Assembly (NCBI RefSeq): GCF_018866245.1
Contig: NZ_CP076458.1
Coordinates: 2,666,001 to 2,730,000 of the forward strand
From: Novisyntrophococcus fermenticellae
Lineage (GTDB): Bacteria > Bacillota > Clostridia > Lachnospirales > Lachnospiraceae
Length of the DNA stretch: 64,000 bases
Direction: 5' to 3'
Part shown: one piece after another, positions 54,144-63,510 of the stretch
Layout of the letters: each line of letters starts with the position of its first letter
How positions within the stretch are numbered: the first letter of the stretch is position 1
The notes under the pieces: model-generated
What the model was told of the DNA's origin: nothing
The model's input: the letters and a program-made list of their open reading frames with translations, nothing else
The model's database searches: none
Made by a program: the position numbers and the translations under genes

Positions 54144-55870
54144 GCCTCTAATTCCTCCTTTGATAATTGACTTTCAGCGATTTCCCGATAGATAGGACAA
54201 CTGTCTAATAATTCGCGATGTGTACCTGTCCCTACCACCATACCTTCGTTCAGCACAATAATTTTGGTCGCATCCATGATGGAAGACACCCGCTGTGCGA
54301 CAATCAGTGTAATCGCTTCCTTTGTTTCTACCTTCAATTTTTGACGAAGCTTTGCATCGGTTTTAAAATCCAGAGCAGAAAATGAATCATCAAAAATATA
54401 GATTTCAGGTTTACGAACGATGGCTCTTGCAATACTTAAGCGTTGACGCTGGCCGCCGGAGACATTGCTTCCGCCTTCTTCAATCATTTCATCAAACTGA
54501 TGTGGTTTTTCCGAGATAAAATCGTAAGCTTCCGCTATTTTTGCAGAATGCACGACCTCATTTTGAGCGGCATTGTGTTTTCCGTAGCGAATATTTTCGT
54601 TGATACTCCCGCTGAAGAGCAGCGCTTTCTGCGGAATAAAGCCAATCTTCCTGCGAAGCGCCTTAAGGTCGTATTTGCGGATATCAACACCATCAACCCG
54701 GATGCTTCCGGTACTGATATCGTAGAAGCGGGGGATTAAGTTGATTAAGGTACTCTTGCCGCTTCCGGTACTTCCGATAAACGCCACGGTATCTCCTTTA
54801 CCGGCTGCAAATGAGATGTCATGCAGGACGGGTGCTTCCCCGTCCGGATACTGGAAAGATACGTGATCAAATATAAGTGTGGTGCTGCCGTCTCCATCTT
54901 CCACAGGATTTTTGGGATTTTTTATAATCGGTTTTTCATCAAGCAGCTCTTGAATTCGTACTGCACTGATTTCGGCCCTTGGATACATAATAAAGACCAT
55001 GGAAAACATCATCATGGAGAACATCGCGTGAAACATGTATTCCTGAAAAGCTACAAGCTGACCGACCTGAAGCGTCCCCATATCAATCAAGCGGCTGGAA
55101 AGTATAAATACCACCGCAATCCCCAGGTTCAGGAGCAGAAAAAATGCGGGCTGGGTAACAGACATCAGCTTAAACAGCTTTTTGGAACTCCTGGCATATT
55201 CTTCATTTGCATCGGAAAAACGCCGGGCTTCATAAGCATCTTTACAGAAAGCACGGATGACCCGGACACCTGTCAGGTTTTCTCTCGTAATTCTGTTCAG
55301 GCGGTCCATCCCCTTTTGCTGTCTGTCACTGATGGGCTTACTGGTTCTGGCAACCAGATAGATGCCAAGGCAGAGAACCGGGATACAGGCTCCGATTACC
55401 ATGGAAAGGGACAGGCTGGTCCGGATTACCATAAATATACTTATAACAATCATAATGGGCGTCAAAAGTGCGGTACGAAGCAGGATATTGGTGAACTGCA
55501 TCAGGATAAATGCATCATTCGTCGTTCTTGTAATCATACTGGAAACCCCGAATTTATTGTATTCCGTGTGAGAATAATCCTGGGATTTTCTGAAAATATC
55601 GTTGCGGATATCCCTTACAATATTCGAACTGACCCTGGAACTGCAGTAGGCGATCACGATATTGCCGACTCCGCCCAGAAGAGATACGGCCAGCATGACC
55701 AGCCCCATTTTGTAGATGTAAGCCTTGTCATTTAAGATGATGCCATTGTCAATTAATTTCGACACAATCGTGGGAATTCCAAGCTCCGCAGCCGCAAAGC
55801 CCAGGACGGCCAGTATGTTTAAAAATATATAGATTTTATACCGCTTTAAATAATGCAGCATCAATTTCAT
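54140..55870 (-). CDS. ABC exporter subunit with degenerate ATP site
   Basis: 576 aa: membrane domain (about 1-310) and ATPase domain with Walker A IGSTGSGKST, signature VSGGQRQRLSIA and Walker B IYIFDDSFSALD, where Asp replaces the catalytic Glu. That asymmetry is typical of heterodimeric exporters. GGAGG lies 8 nt before the ATG. First gene of the pair. A TTGACT/TATGAT promoter-like pair with a long 19-nt spacer lies upstream. No dedicated regulator is adjacent. Confidence 0.92.
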   Translation of the reverse strand: MKLMLHYLKRYKIYIFLNILAVLGFAAAELGIPTIVSKLIDNGIILNDKAYIYKMGLVMLAVSLLGGVGNIVIAYCSSRVSSNIVRDIRNDIFRKSQDYSHTEYNKFGVSSMITRTTNDAFILMQFTNILLRTALLTPIMIVISIFMVIRTSLSLSMVIGACIPVLCLGIYLVARTSKPISDRQQKGMDRLNRITRENLTGVRVIRAFCKDAYEARRFSDANEEYARSSKKLFKLMSVTQPAFFLLLNLGIAVVFILSSRLIDMGTLQVGQLVAFQEYMFHAMFSMMMFSMVFIMYPRAEISAVRIQELLDEKPIIKNPKNPVEDGDGSTTLIFDHVSFQYPDGEAPVLHDISFAAGKGDTVAFIGSTGSGKSTLINLIPRFYDISTGSIRVDGVDIRKYDLKALRRKIGFIPQKALLFSGSINENIRYGKHNAAQNEVVHSAKIAEAYDFISEKPHQFDEMIEEGGSNVSGGQRQRLSIARAIVRKPEIYIFDDSFSALDFKTDAKLRQKLKVETKEAITLIVAQRVSSIMDATKIIVLNEGMVVGTGTHRELLDSCPIYREIAESQLSKEELEA

Positions 55871-55992
55871 TTGGGTACCTCCTTGTCTTATGTAGATGCT
55901 TCTGTGATAATAGCGTAATTATAATATCATAACACAAGAACGGGGAGAAAAGTCAAGAGGTAGTGAAGAAAATGTTTCCCATAATCCAATTC

Positions 55993-56021
55993 TTTAAATG
56001 TATGGGAGTTTGTGGTAAGAT
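55993..56021 (+). promoter_or_regulatory. Candidate promoter of the helicase-NUDIX unit
   Basis: TTTAAA (55993-55998), 17 nt, TAAGAT (56016-56021), ending 35 nt before the helicase start. Confidence 0.45.
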
Positions 56022-56056
56022 GATTGTGGAATCTTAAGTTAATGGAGGCTCTACTT

Positions 56057-57886
56057 ATGATGAATTTGGCATTGGAGATTCAGAATGCAGTATCTACAGG
56101 ATTAATAGACAAACATGTGGAATCTTTAGATGCATTACGTCCAAAATTGCTTTTTAATGATGTTAACAAGGGGAGTACGGTTTTGGTAGAAATTGAACAA
56201 CGACTACTGGACTGTGATTCGTTTTGGTTCTCAGTTGCATTCATTACCAAAAGTGGTCTTATTGTTTTAAAGGAGACACTAAAAAAATTATTGAATGCAA
56301 ATATAAAAGGCCGTATCCTCACTACAGACTACTTAAACTTTAATGAGCCAGATGCATTACGTGAACTATTTAGATTTCCGAATATAGAAGTACGTGTTCT
56401 AACGAGAGAGCATTTTCATACAAAGGGGTATATGTTTACAAAGGGAGAAACACGTACTTTTGTTGTAGGAAGTTCAAATATGACGCAAGGTGCTCTTAAA
56501 GCAAACAAAGAATGGAATTTAAGAATTACTTCCTTAGAGCAGGGCGAACTAATTGTTGAAACCGAAAATGAGTTTGGCAACATGTGGGAAAAGGCAACAG
56601 TACTTACGGATGCATGGATTAAAGAAGTATATGAGCCTATATATCGGGAAAAGAAAAAAGCAAGAAATGAGGAAAGAGTTGAACGTATCCGTACCTATAC
56701 CTTGCAGCCAAACAGCATGCAAAGAGAAGCTATAAAATCTTTAGAAAATCTAAGAAGGAAAAAACAACAGAAGGCACTACTTATTAGTGCAACTGGAACT
56801 GGGAAAACATATTTATCAGCTTTTGATGTTAGAAATTTTAAGCCAAGGAAGATGTTGTTTTTAGTGCACAGGGAGCAGATTTTAAATCAGGCAATAGAAA
56901 GCTTTAAGGACGTATTGGGAAATAATATTTCTACGGGGCGACTTACCGGAACCCACCATGAATATGGCGCCGATTATTTATTTGCTACAATACAAACTAT
57001 GTCAAATCTTAATATGATGGAGAGATATATGCCAGATTATTTTGATTATATTGTAATTGATGAAACTCACAAAGCCGGTGCAGAAACATATCTTCGAGTA
57101 TTAAACTATTTTAAGCCCCAGTTTTTACTGGGGATGACTGCCAGTCCAGAGAGAATGGATGGGTTTGACATCTTCCAGTTGTTTGATCACAATATAGCTT
57201 ATGAAATAAGGCTGCAGCAAGCGATGAAAGAGGCTTTGCTCTGTCCATTTCATTATTTTGGCGTTACAGAATTAATGGTGGATGGGGACACGATAGATGA
57301 CAATACCGAATTCCGTTTTCTTGTCTCGGAGGAGAGGGTGAATAATATTATAGAAAAGGCTGAATTCTACGGATACAGCGGGGAACGGGTAAAGGGGCTA
57401 ATCTTTTGCAGTACAAATCGGGAGGCAGAGGAGCTTTCGAAATTATTTAATAATAGAGGATATCGGACAATTTCACTTTCGGGTTCCAATAGTCAGTACG
57501 AAAGAGAGGAAGCAATTAAGAGGCTGGAACAAAATGATAAAAAAGAGGGACTTGATTATATTTTTACCGTAGACATCTTTAATGAGGGTGTGGATATACC
57601 ACAGGTTAATCAGGTTATTATGCTTAGGCCTACCCAATCAGCAATTATATTTGTGCAACAATTGGGACGCGGCCTTCGTAAGGCAGCGGCCAAAGAGTAT
57701 GTGGTAGTAATAGATTTTATAGGAAACTACCAAAAGAATTTCCTGATTCCTATTGCTTTATCGGGGGATAGAAGCTACAACAAAGATACTATACGAAAAT
57801 ATGTGGCCGAGGGGAATCGTGTGATACCAGGGTGTTCAACCATTCATTTTGATGAAATTACGAAAAACGTATTTTCCAATCTATAG
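56057..57886 (+). pseudogene. PLD-nuclease-like/superfamily 2 helicase, N-terminal part of a frameshifted DUF3427 protein
   Basis: 609 codons. An N-terminal phospholipase D-like nuclease domain (about 30-190) has one HxK motif (EHFHTKGYMF) and GSSNMTQGALKANKEWN. Then comes an SF2 helicase core: Walker A LISATGTGKT, motif II VIDETHKAG, motif III MTASPER, and helicase C with VDIFNEGVDIPQVNQVIMLRPTQS and QQLGRGLRK. The reading ends KNVFSNL, but the family sequence continues in the next frame (57967-58953). One more A in the run 57863-57867 would restore TKKRIFQSIDSANF. ATG at 56057 has GGAGG 8 nt upstream. AT-rich compared with neighbouring metabolic genes. Defence or repair is a possible role. 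Confidence 0.8.
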
Positions 57887-58953
57887 ATTCTGCTAATTTT
57901 AATGATATACATTTAATAAAAGAGAATTATCAGCTGTTAAAATATAAACTAGGAAGAATCCCTCATATGATGGACATTGATGAATATGGCGAAATGGATA
58001 TCATGCGAATTATTGAGAATAAATCATTGGGTTCCTACTACAAGTTTCTTGTAAAACATGAAAAAAATTATACCATCAGACTGAGCTCAAAGGAAGAAAA
58101 GGTTGTAGAGTTCATTTCAAAGAAATTTGCATCGGGGAAAAGAATTCATGAACTTTTACTTTTGAAAAGAATGCTTTCTTACAAGTCAGGTTTATTTATG
58201 CTTTTAAAAGATAGGCTAGAACAAGATTACCAGATAAGTCTTCAGCAAAAAACGATTGAGAATATTAAAAATATCATGACAAATCAATTTACTGCCGGGT
58301 CAGCAAGGGGAACATATCAAGACTGCGTTTTGATTCAGCAAGATGAGGGAGATTATTCCGTTTCTGATACATATTCAGATATGCTAAACAATCTGGATTT
58401 TTATAAAATAGTTGAAGAGATTATAGAGTTTGGTATTTCCAGATACAATAAGGACTACTCTGAACGTTATATGGATACAAACTTTACACTTTATCAAAAG
58501 TATACATATGAAGATGTCTGTCGTTTATTAGATTGGAAAAAAGGGGAGGTAGCTTTAAATATTGGTGGGTATAAGTATGATAAAGATACTAAAACCTATC
58601 CTGTTTTTATCAATTATGATAAAGAGAATGATATTCAAGATACAATTCGCTATGAAGATCGCTTCTTAGATCCGTCTACCTTGATTGCAATTTCAAAATC
58701 CGGACGTAGTCTTAACTCGGAAGACGTTTCTGTTGCAATTCATGCGAATGAACTCGGTGTTGATTTGGAATTGTTCGTGCGTAAGAATAAAGACGATAAA
58801 ATTTCAAAGGAATTTTACTATCTGGGAAAAATGAACGCTACGGGACTAGCCAATGAATTCATAATGCCAAATACCAGTAAAACAGCTGTGGAAATACAAT
58901 ATAAGCTGTGCACCCCTATACGAGAGGATTTGTTCGAATATATTATAAGTTAA
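57871..58953 (+). pseudogene. DUF3427 C-terminal part of the frameshifted helicase
   Basis: Open from about 57871 in frame (IFQSIDSANFND...); the first ATG is at 57964/57967. It carries the helicase linker GRIPHMMDIDEYGEMD and the DUF3427 domain (YTYEDVCRLLDWKKGEVALNIGGYKYD, FPVFINYDKE-type segment, HANELGVDLELFVRKNKDD). DUF3427 is of unknown role, sometimes viewed as nucleic-acid binding. As an independent product it would be 328-329 aa. Intact, the whole protein would be about 965 aa, the usual family size. Confidence 0.78.
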
Positions 58954-58970
58954 AAACAAAGGATGTGACT

Positions 58971-59360
58971 ATGAAAATGATAGAAGTTGTAGCGGCGATT
59001 ATTATACAAGAAGGAAAAGTCTTTGCAACGCAAAGAGGATATGGGGAATTTAAAGACGGGTGGGAATTCCCGGGCGGAAAAATTGAGAAAGGGGAAACCC
59101 CTGAGGAAGCTTTGAAACGTGAAATAAAGGAAGAATTGGATGTTAGTGTTTCAGTAGGAGGATTGCTTGAAACGGTAGAATATGACTATCCTAATTTCCA
59201 CTTAAGGATGCGGTGCTACCTAAGCACTATTGAAACAGGAGATGTGTTGCTGAAGGAGCATGAAGATGCAAGGTGGTTGGGAAAAAGTGATCTTTATAGT
59301 GTGGCTTGGTTACCAGCAGATATTTGTGTAGTTAAGAGACTGGAAAAATATTGTAGATAA
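58971..59360 (+). CDS. NUDIX hydrolase (MutT-like)
   Basis: About 129 aa. The Nudix box spans GGKIEKGETPEEALKREIKEELDV, with the usual final Gly replaced by Asp. The context VVAAIIIQEGKVFATQRGYGEFKDGWEFPGG is typical of 8-oxo-dGTP or pyrimidine (deoxy)nucleotide pyrophosphohydrolases such as MutT/NudG. ATG at 58971 has AAAGGA 8 nt upstream and lies 17 bp after the DUF3427 stop, so it is part of the same unit. Such helicase/NUDIX neighbours recur, as far as I remember, but I cannot verify this here. Confidence 0.88.
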   Translation: MKMIEVVAAIIIQEGKVFATQRGYGEFKDGWEFPGGKIEKGETPEEALKREIKEELDVSVSVGGLLETVEYDYPNFHLRMRCYLSTIETGDVLLKEHEDARWLGKSDLYSVAWLPADICVVKRLEKYCR

Positions 59361-59437
59361 AGAAAAACTGCTTCCTTCGCCTACACTTCTGTGGAAATTT
59401 AATGAGCTTATGAATATTCTATAAGGAAGTCATTCAC

Positions 59438-59923
59438 ATGGAGAACGTTATGAAAAATATCCAGTGGAAACCCCTTATTCGCAATCTGATTTTTAGTTTG
59501 GCTACAGGATCAGTCTCCACTATGCTCTCAGGTAATCTCATGGAAAAGTACGAGTCCATATATAAACCGCCCTTGTCACCCCCTGCCTGGGGATTTCCTG
59601 TCGTGTGGTTCATATGGTACATCATGATGGGAATAGCCGCCTATTTGATATATGTATCTGAAAACGCCAATGCAAAAGCGGCATTAAAGCTTTATGCAGC
59701 ACAATTAGCGCTCAGTGCTATATGGCCGATTCTATTTTTTAGGTTTGAATTGTATTTACTGGCTTTTACCTGGCTTCTGTTACTATGGTATCTGGTATTT
59801 TTGACCCATATAGAGTTTAGGAAAATCCACCCATATGCAGGAAAGCTTCTACTCCCTTATCTTATATGGCTTTTCTTTGCAGGGTATCTGAATTTGGCGA
59901 CTGCTGTCTACTATAAGATGTGA
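59438..59923 (+). CDS. tspO: TspO/MBR-family tryptophan-rich membrane protein
   Basis: 161 aa with five hydrophobic helices. Signature residues include YKPPLSPPAWGFPVVWFIWYIMMGIAAYLI, then LALSAIWPILFFRFE and YLIWLFFAGYLN, the last holding the usual late aromatic pattern. TspO proteins bind porphyrins and cholesterol-like ligands; some degrade or transport tetrapyrroles. Starts at 59438 (AAGGAAG upstream) or 59450 (GGAG upstream). Apparently monocistronic. Confidence 0.92.
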   Translation: MENVMKNIQWKPLIRNLIFSLATGSVSTMLSGNLMEKYESIYKPPLSPPAWGFPVVWFIWYIMMGIAAYLIYVSENANAKAALKLYAAQLALSAIWPILFFRFELYLLAFTWLLLLWYLVFLTHIEFRKIHPYAGKLLLPYLIWLFFAGYLNLATAVYYKM

Positions 59924-59948
59924 ACCAGTTCACTCCTCAGGTCTATCA

Positions 59949-60009
59949 AGTACAAGCATTCATCCACACCTATAACATTTGCATGGGGGGCTGGATAAAT
60001 GCTTGTACT
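59949..60009. repeat. Long inverted repeat between tspO and the CUT1 transporter
   Basis: AGTACAAGCATT-c-ATCCA (59949-59966) pairs with TGGAT-a-AATGCTTGTACT (59992-60009), an 18-bp stem with one mismatch and a 25-nt loop. No T run follows on either strand, so it is an atypical terminator or another structured element. It lies between convergent genes. Confidence 0.7.
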
Positions 60010-60052
60010 CGCCTTGCTCCTTAATACATTTTTTCACAAAAGTCATACGTCT

Positions 60053-60901
60053 TTATGCCTTTGTACCTGTCAATGCAATTCCTTCTATAAATTGCTTCTG
60101 GAATATGATATAAATTACAATCATCGGAATCATGGCAAGTACGGAACCCGCCATAAGATTGGGATAATTTACAGCAAACTGTCCTCTTAAGGTGGACAGT
60201 CCGGAGGACAGTGTCAGCTTGTCCAGCTTTGTATTGACAATCAACGGCCACATCAGATCTGAATAGGCAAATAATGCTGTGAACACCGATAAGGCTGCAA
60301 CCGATGTCTTTGTAAGTGGAAATGCAATCCTCAAAAAAGTTTTAAAATGTCCGCATCCGTCAATCCTTGCGGCCTCCAGCAAATCATCAGGAATCCCCAT
60401 GTAGGTCTGTCTAAGGAAAAATGTTCCGAAGGCACTTACCAATGCCGGAAAAACCAGTGCGAAGATGGAATCCGTCTTTCCCAGTGCCGATATAATCTCG
60501 TATTGGGGAAGGATAAACACCTGGGCCGGAAGCATCAGTTGGGACAATACGATAAAGAAAAAAATATTCTTTAACGGAAACTTAAGTTTGGCAAAGGCAT
60601 AAGCCGCCATAGAGGAAAATATCACCGCACATATAACGCGTAACACAATCATCATTAAAGTATTATAATATAATTTCAGAAATGGCAGACTGGCCGTAAC
60701 CTGTGCATAAGCCGCTGTATTCCGGAAAGACTTTGGAAATAAGGCCGGCGGAATCAACGTTGTTTCCGGAACCGTCTTAAAGCTTGTTGTTATCATCCAG
60801 ATAAACGGAAAAATCATGATGACGCTTCCAAGTATCAAAACCAGATATACAATGATATTGCCTTTACCCCTCTTCTTTCCTATTGTCTTATTCTGTGCCA
60901 T
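60053..60901 (-). CDS. Carbohydrate ABC transporter permease (CUT1, MalG-like)
   Basis: 282 aa, six hydrophobic segments, with the inner-membrane-component motif DDLLEAARIDGCGHFKTFLRIAFPLTK (EAA loop) near residues 185-211. Last gene of the three-gene sugar importer. The ATPase is not encoded here, so a shared MsmX/UgpC-type ATPase elsewhere is expected. Confidence 0.93.
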   Translation of the reverse strand: MAQNKTIGKKRGKGNIIVYLVLILGSVIMIFPFIWMITTSFKTVPETTLIPPALFPKSFRNTAAYAQVTASLPFLKLYYNTLMMIVLRVICAVIFSSMAAYAFAKLKFPLKNIFFFIVLSQLMLPAQVFILPQYEIISALGKTDSIFALVFPALVSAFGTFFLRQTYMGIPDDLLEAARIDGCGHFKTFLRIAFPLTKTSVAALSVFTALFAYSDLMWPLIVNTKLDKLTLSSGLSTLRGQFAVNYPNLMAGSVLAMIPMIVIYIIFQKQFIEGIALTGTKA

Positions 60902-60927
60902 GTCCCGCTCCTCCTCGTTTTATACCT

Positions 60928-61827
60928 TCAGACATCATACGTCACCCACTTCTTCTGCCCGATAAACTGTATCAGGGTGATGATTGAAATAAGAATGACA
61001 CACCATACAACCATCGAAGCTCCGTATCCCTTATTATTCTTCACAAATGTTTCCTGATAGAAATTATACAGAATCGTTTCACAGCTCCTTATGGCCGGAT
61101 TTGTTTTTTCAATCATCATGTAAACGATATCAAACACCTTTATCGAGGCCATAATCCGCATGATCAAAACAAAAAACAAGGTGGGTGAAACTAATGGAAG
61201 CGTAATTTTCTTAAACTGTTGAAACGAAGATGCTCCGTCAATCCGGGCCGCCTCATAATAAGTTCTTGAAATCCCCTGGAGTCCCGAAAGAAGTAAAATC
61301 GCATCATATCCGACACTACTCCATATCGTAACAAGGGCACATGCCAGTAGTGCTGTTTTCGGATCCGAAATCCAGTTAATACCCGATGGCAGATGAAGTG
61401 CTTTCAAAGTCAGATTGACAATTCCAAAATCGGTATTAAACAGCCATTTCCAAACCATCGCCACTGCTGCCGGTGCCACAACCATTGGCAGAAAGTATAT
61501 TGCCCGGAAAACGGTCTTACCCTTGATTTTCTGATCCAGCAGCACCGCGATCAGAAGTCCTCCAATCACTGTAACAGGCACTGTATACACCATAAACAAG
61601 AGCGTATTGCCCGTGACCTTCCAGAATCCGCTGCTCTGAAACATCTTCGTATAATTGTCCAGACCTACAAACTTCCATTTGCCAAAAGATCCGGATTGGA
61701 AGAAGCTCATATATACCGTCCTGCACAAAGGATAAAAATTCAGTATGATTAATCCGATTATCGTAGGCAGTGCCATGAAAAATCCCGCCAGCGCTTCTTT
61801 TTTATAATTTTTTGACATCTCATCCAC
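60928..61827 (-). CDS. Carbohydrate ABC transporter permease (CUT1, MalF-like)
   Basis: 299 aa, six hydrophobic segments, with the EAA loop YYEAARIDGASSFQQFKKITLPLVSPT. It forms the channel with the MalG-like protein and sits between that gene (26 bp) and the binding-protein gene (17 bp). Confidence 0.93.
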   Translation of the reverse strand: MDEMSKNYKKEALAGFFMALPTIIGLIILNFYPLCRTVYMSFFQSGSFGKWKFVGLDNYTKMFQSSGFWKVTGNTLLFMVYTVPVTVIGGLLIAVLLDQKIKGKTVFRAIYFLPMVVAPAAVAMVWKWLFNTDFGIVNLTLKALHLPSGINWISDPKTALLACALVTIWSSVGYDAILLLSGLQGISRTYYEAARIDGASSFQQFKKITLPLVSPTLFFVLIMRIMASIKVFDIVYMMIEKTNPAIRSCETILYNFYQETFVKNNKGYGASMVVWCVILISIITLIQFIGQKKWVTYDV

Positions 61828-61844
61828 CTCACTGTCTTTTTCGT

Positions 61845-63188
61845 CTACTCTGCGGCGAGATTCTCATCAACCACTTGCTGACATTGTTCACAGGCTTTAT
61901 CCAGATCTAAATTTCCGCTGTATACTTCAAGAAGTGTTGCTTCTACTTCCGGATACCACGCAGACTTGGATTTTGAATATGGAAACTGTACGCTGTATTC
62001 CAGCTGGTCCACGTACGCTTTTACATTTTTGCCCTCATAGTTATTGGCCCAGGAATCACCCGTATTATTAAAAGCAGGAATTGCCGCGCCATTTTCTCCG
62101 TGTATTACAGCTGCCTCTTTCGTTCCCAGGAACTTCAAAACATCCTTCACTACATCCAGATTCGGGTTATCCGCAGCTGTCGCATAAGCGAGTCCGTTGG
62201 ATATACTGGCTCTTCCATCACCTTTTACAGGATCCGGGCATTTAGGCAGGACAGCCACATCCCAATTTAAATCCGGATAGTTAATATACAGATTATTAAT
62301 TCCCCAGCTTCCCAAATTCATCATGGCGCCTTCACCGGCTACAAAGCGTTCCACTCTGCCCAAATCGGAAAATTCCTTCTGGTTTGGAGAGAAATCATGC
62401 TCCGTCTGCCACCCAATATATTCTTTCAATCCTTTCTTTGTTCCTTCATCTTCAAAACCAGCCTTCGTCTTATCTTCACTGATATAGAATCCTCCTGCCT
62501 GATATATGGTGTTCAGCCAGCCCTCCTGCTCGGTATCATCTGCCAGCATACCATATTTGCCGGTCTTCTCTTTTATAGTTTCCGACACCTCAACCAGTGT
62601 ATCCCAGGTCCATGTATCATCCGGATATGCAACACCCGCTTCATCAAAGATATCCTTGTTATATACAAGTGCCACAGTGTCAACATCCTTGGGAATGCCA
62701 TAAATTTTATCATCATATGTAAAATTTCCTACTAGATTATCCGGGAAATTATTCTTAAAATAGTCCTTGTCCTCCTCATCATACAAATCTGTTAATTCCG
62801 CAAGCATTCCGGCATCAGCGTACTTGCTGAATTCGTTGGTATGCATCCAGAAGATATCCGGAAGCGACCCACTGTTTGCCATAGCCTCCAGCTTGGTCCA
62901 GTACTCACTCCATGTGGATATCTGAACCTCTATGGTAACGTTCGGATGTTCCTCATGATATGCCTCCGCCAGAGCCTCCATCCCTGCCTGCTGGTAAATC
63001 TCCCACCCCAGCATCGTGAGTTTCACCGGTTTACCCTCAGAAGCTGTTCCCGATCCGGACACAGCGGAGCTGCTTTCCGGTGTGCTGCCTCCCTCTGTAT
63101 TGCCTTCCTTCGCTCCGCAGCCTGCCAATGCAGAAGCAGATAAACAAATTGCCATCCCTAATGCGATACGCGCTTTTTTTCCTTTCAA
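61845..63188 (-). CDS. Extracellular sugar-binding lipoprotein (CUT1)
   Basis: 447 aa. Lipoprotein signal KGKKARIALGMAICLSAS with lipobox ALAGC, a Ser/Gly-rich tether, then a family 1 solute-binding fold (VKLTMLGWEIYQQAGMEALAEAYHEEHPNVTIEVQ, YGIPKDVDTVALVYNKDIFDEAGV). TTG at 63188 is chosen: GGAGG lies 8 nt upstream and the signal begins there; the in-frame extension to 63374 crosses a probable promoter and is rejected. Ligand unknown. Confidence 0.9.
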   Translation of the reverse strand: MKGKKARIALGMAICLSASALAGCGAKEGNTEGGSTPESSSAVSGSGTASEGKPVKLTMLGWEIYQQAGMEALAEAYHEEHPNVTIEVQISTWSEYWTKLEAMANSGSLPDIFWMHTNEFSKYADAGMLAELTDLYDEEDKDYFKNNFPDNLVGNFTYDDKIYGIPKDVDTVALVYNKDIFDEAGVAYPDDTWTWDTLVEVSETIKEKTGKYGMLADDTEQEGWLNTIYQAGGFYISEDKTKAGFEDEGTKKGLKEYIGWQTEHDFSPNQKEFSDLGRVERFVAGEGAMMNLGSWGINNLYINYPDLNWDVAVLPKCPDPVKGDGRASISNGLAYATAADNPNLDVVKDVLKFLGTKEAAVIHGENGAAIPAFNNTGDSWANNYEGKNVKAYVDQLEYSVQFPYSKSKSAWYPEVEATLLEVYSGNLDLDKACEQCQQVVDENLAAE

Positions 63189-63236
63189 TTTGCTTCCTCC
63201 TTTTTTATGTAAATTATATAACCAAGCCGTAAAGCA

Positions 63237-63369
63237 ATTATAGCATCTATACTTTTTACACAAAATATCATTAAACAGGCATCTACATACAATTAATGAT
63301 GAAAAGGCTTTATTATGAAGTTTCTGCACGAATTTGATAATTGGCGTTTTATTGTGACCTGTGTATAAT
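63237..63369. promoter_or_regulatory. Divergent promoter region between the CUT1 transporter and the AraC gene
   Basis: The 322-bp gap 63189-63510 holds TATAAT at 63242-63237 on the minus strand (transporter) and TTGGCG (63341-63346), 17 nt, TATAAT (63364-63369) on the plus strand (regulator, leader of about 135 nt). Nothing else is evident. Confidence 0.5.
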
Positions 63370-63510
63370 AGCATCTTATAATCAAGCTGTTTTTTATATA
63401 TTTTATTACTCTATTAGTTCCAAGCCGTGTTAATTGTTGTGTTTTGTCTGTATAAACGTCACAAATAATGAAATTGCTTACACGAATCAGAAAGGAACGA
63501 ATCTATCATT

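Noticed and set aside
54821..55735. 304-codon plus-strand open frame inside the ABC exporter gene
   Set aside because: Antisense shadow with low-complexity composition and no recognisable fold.
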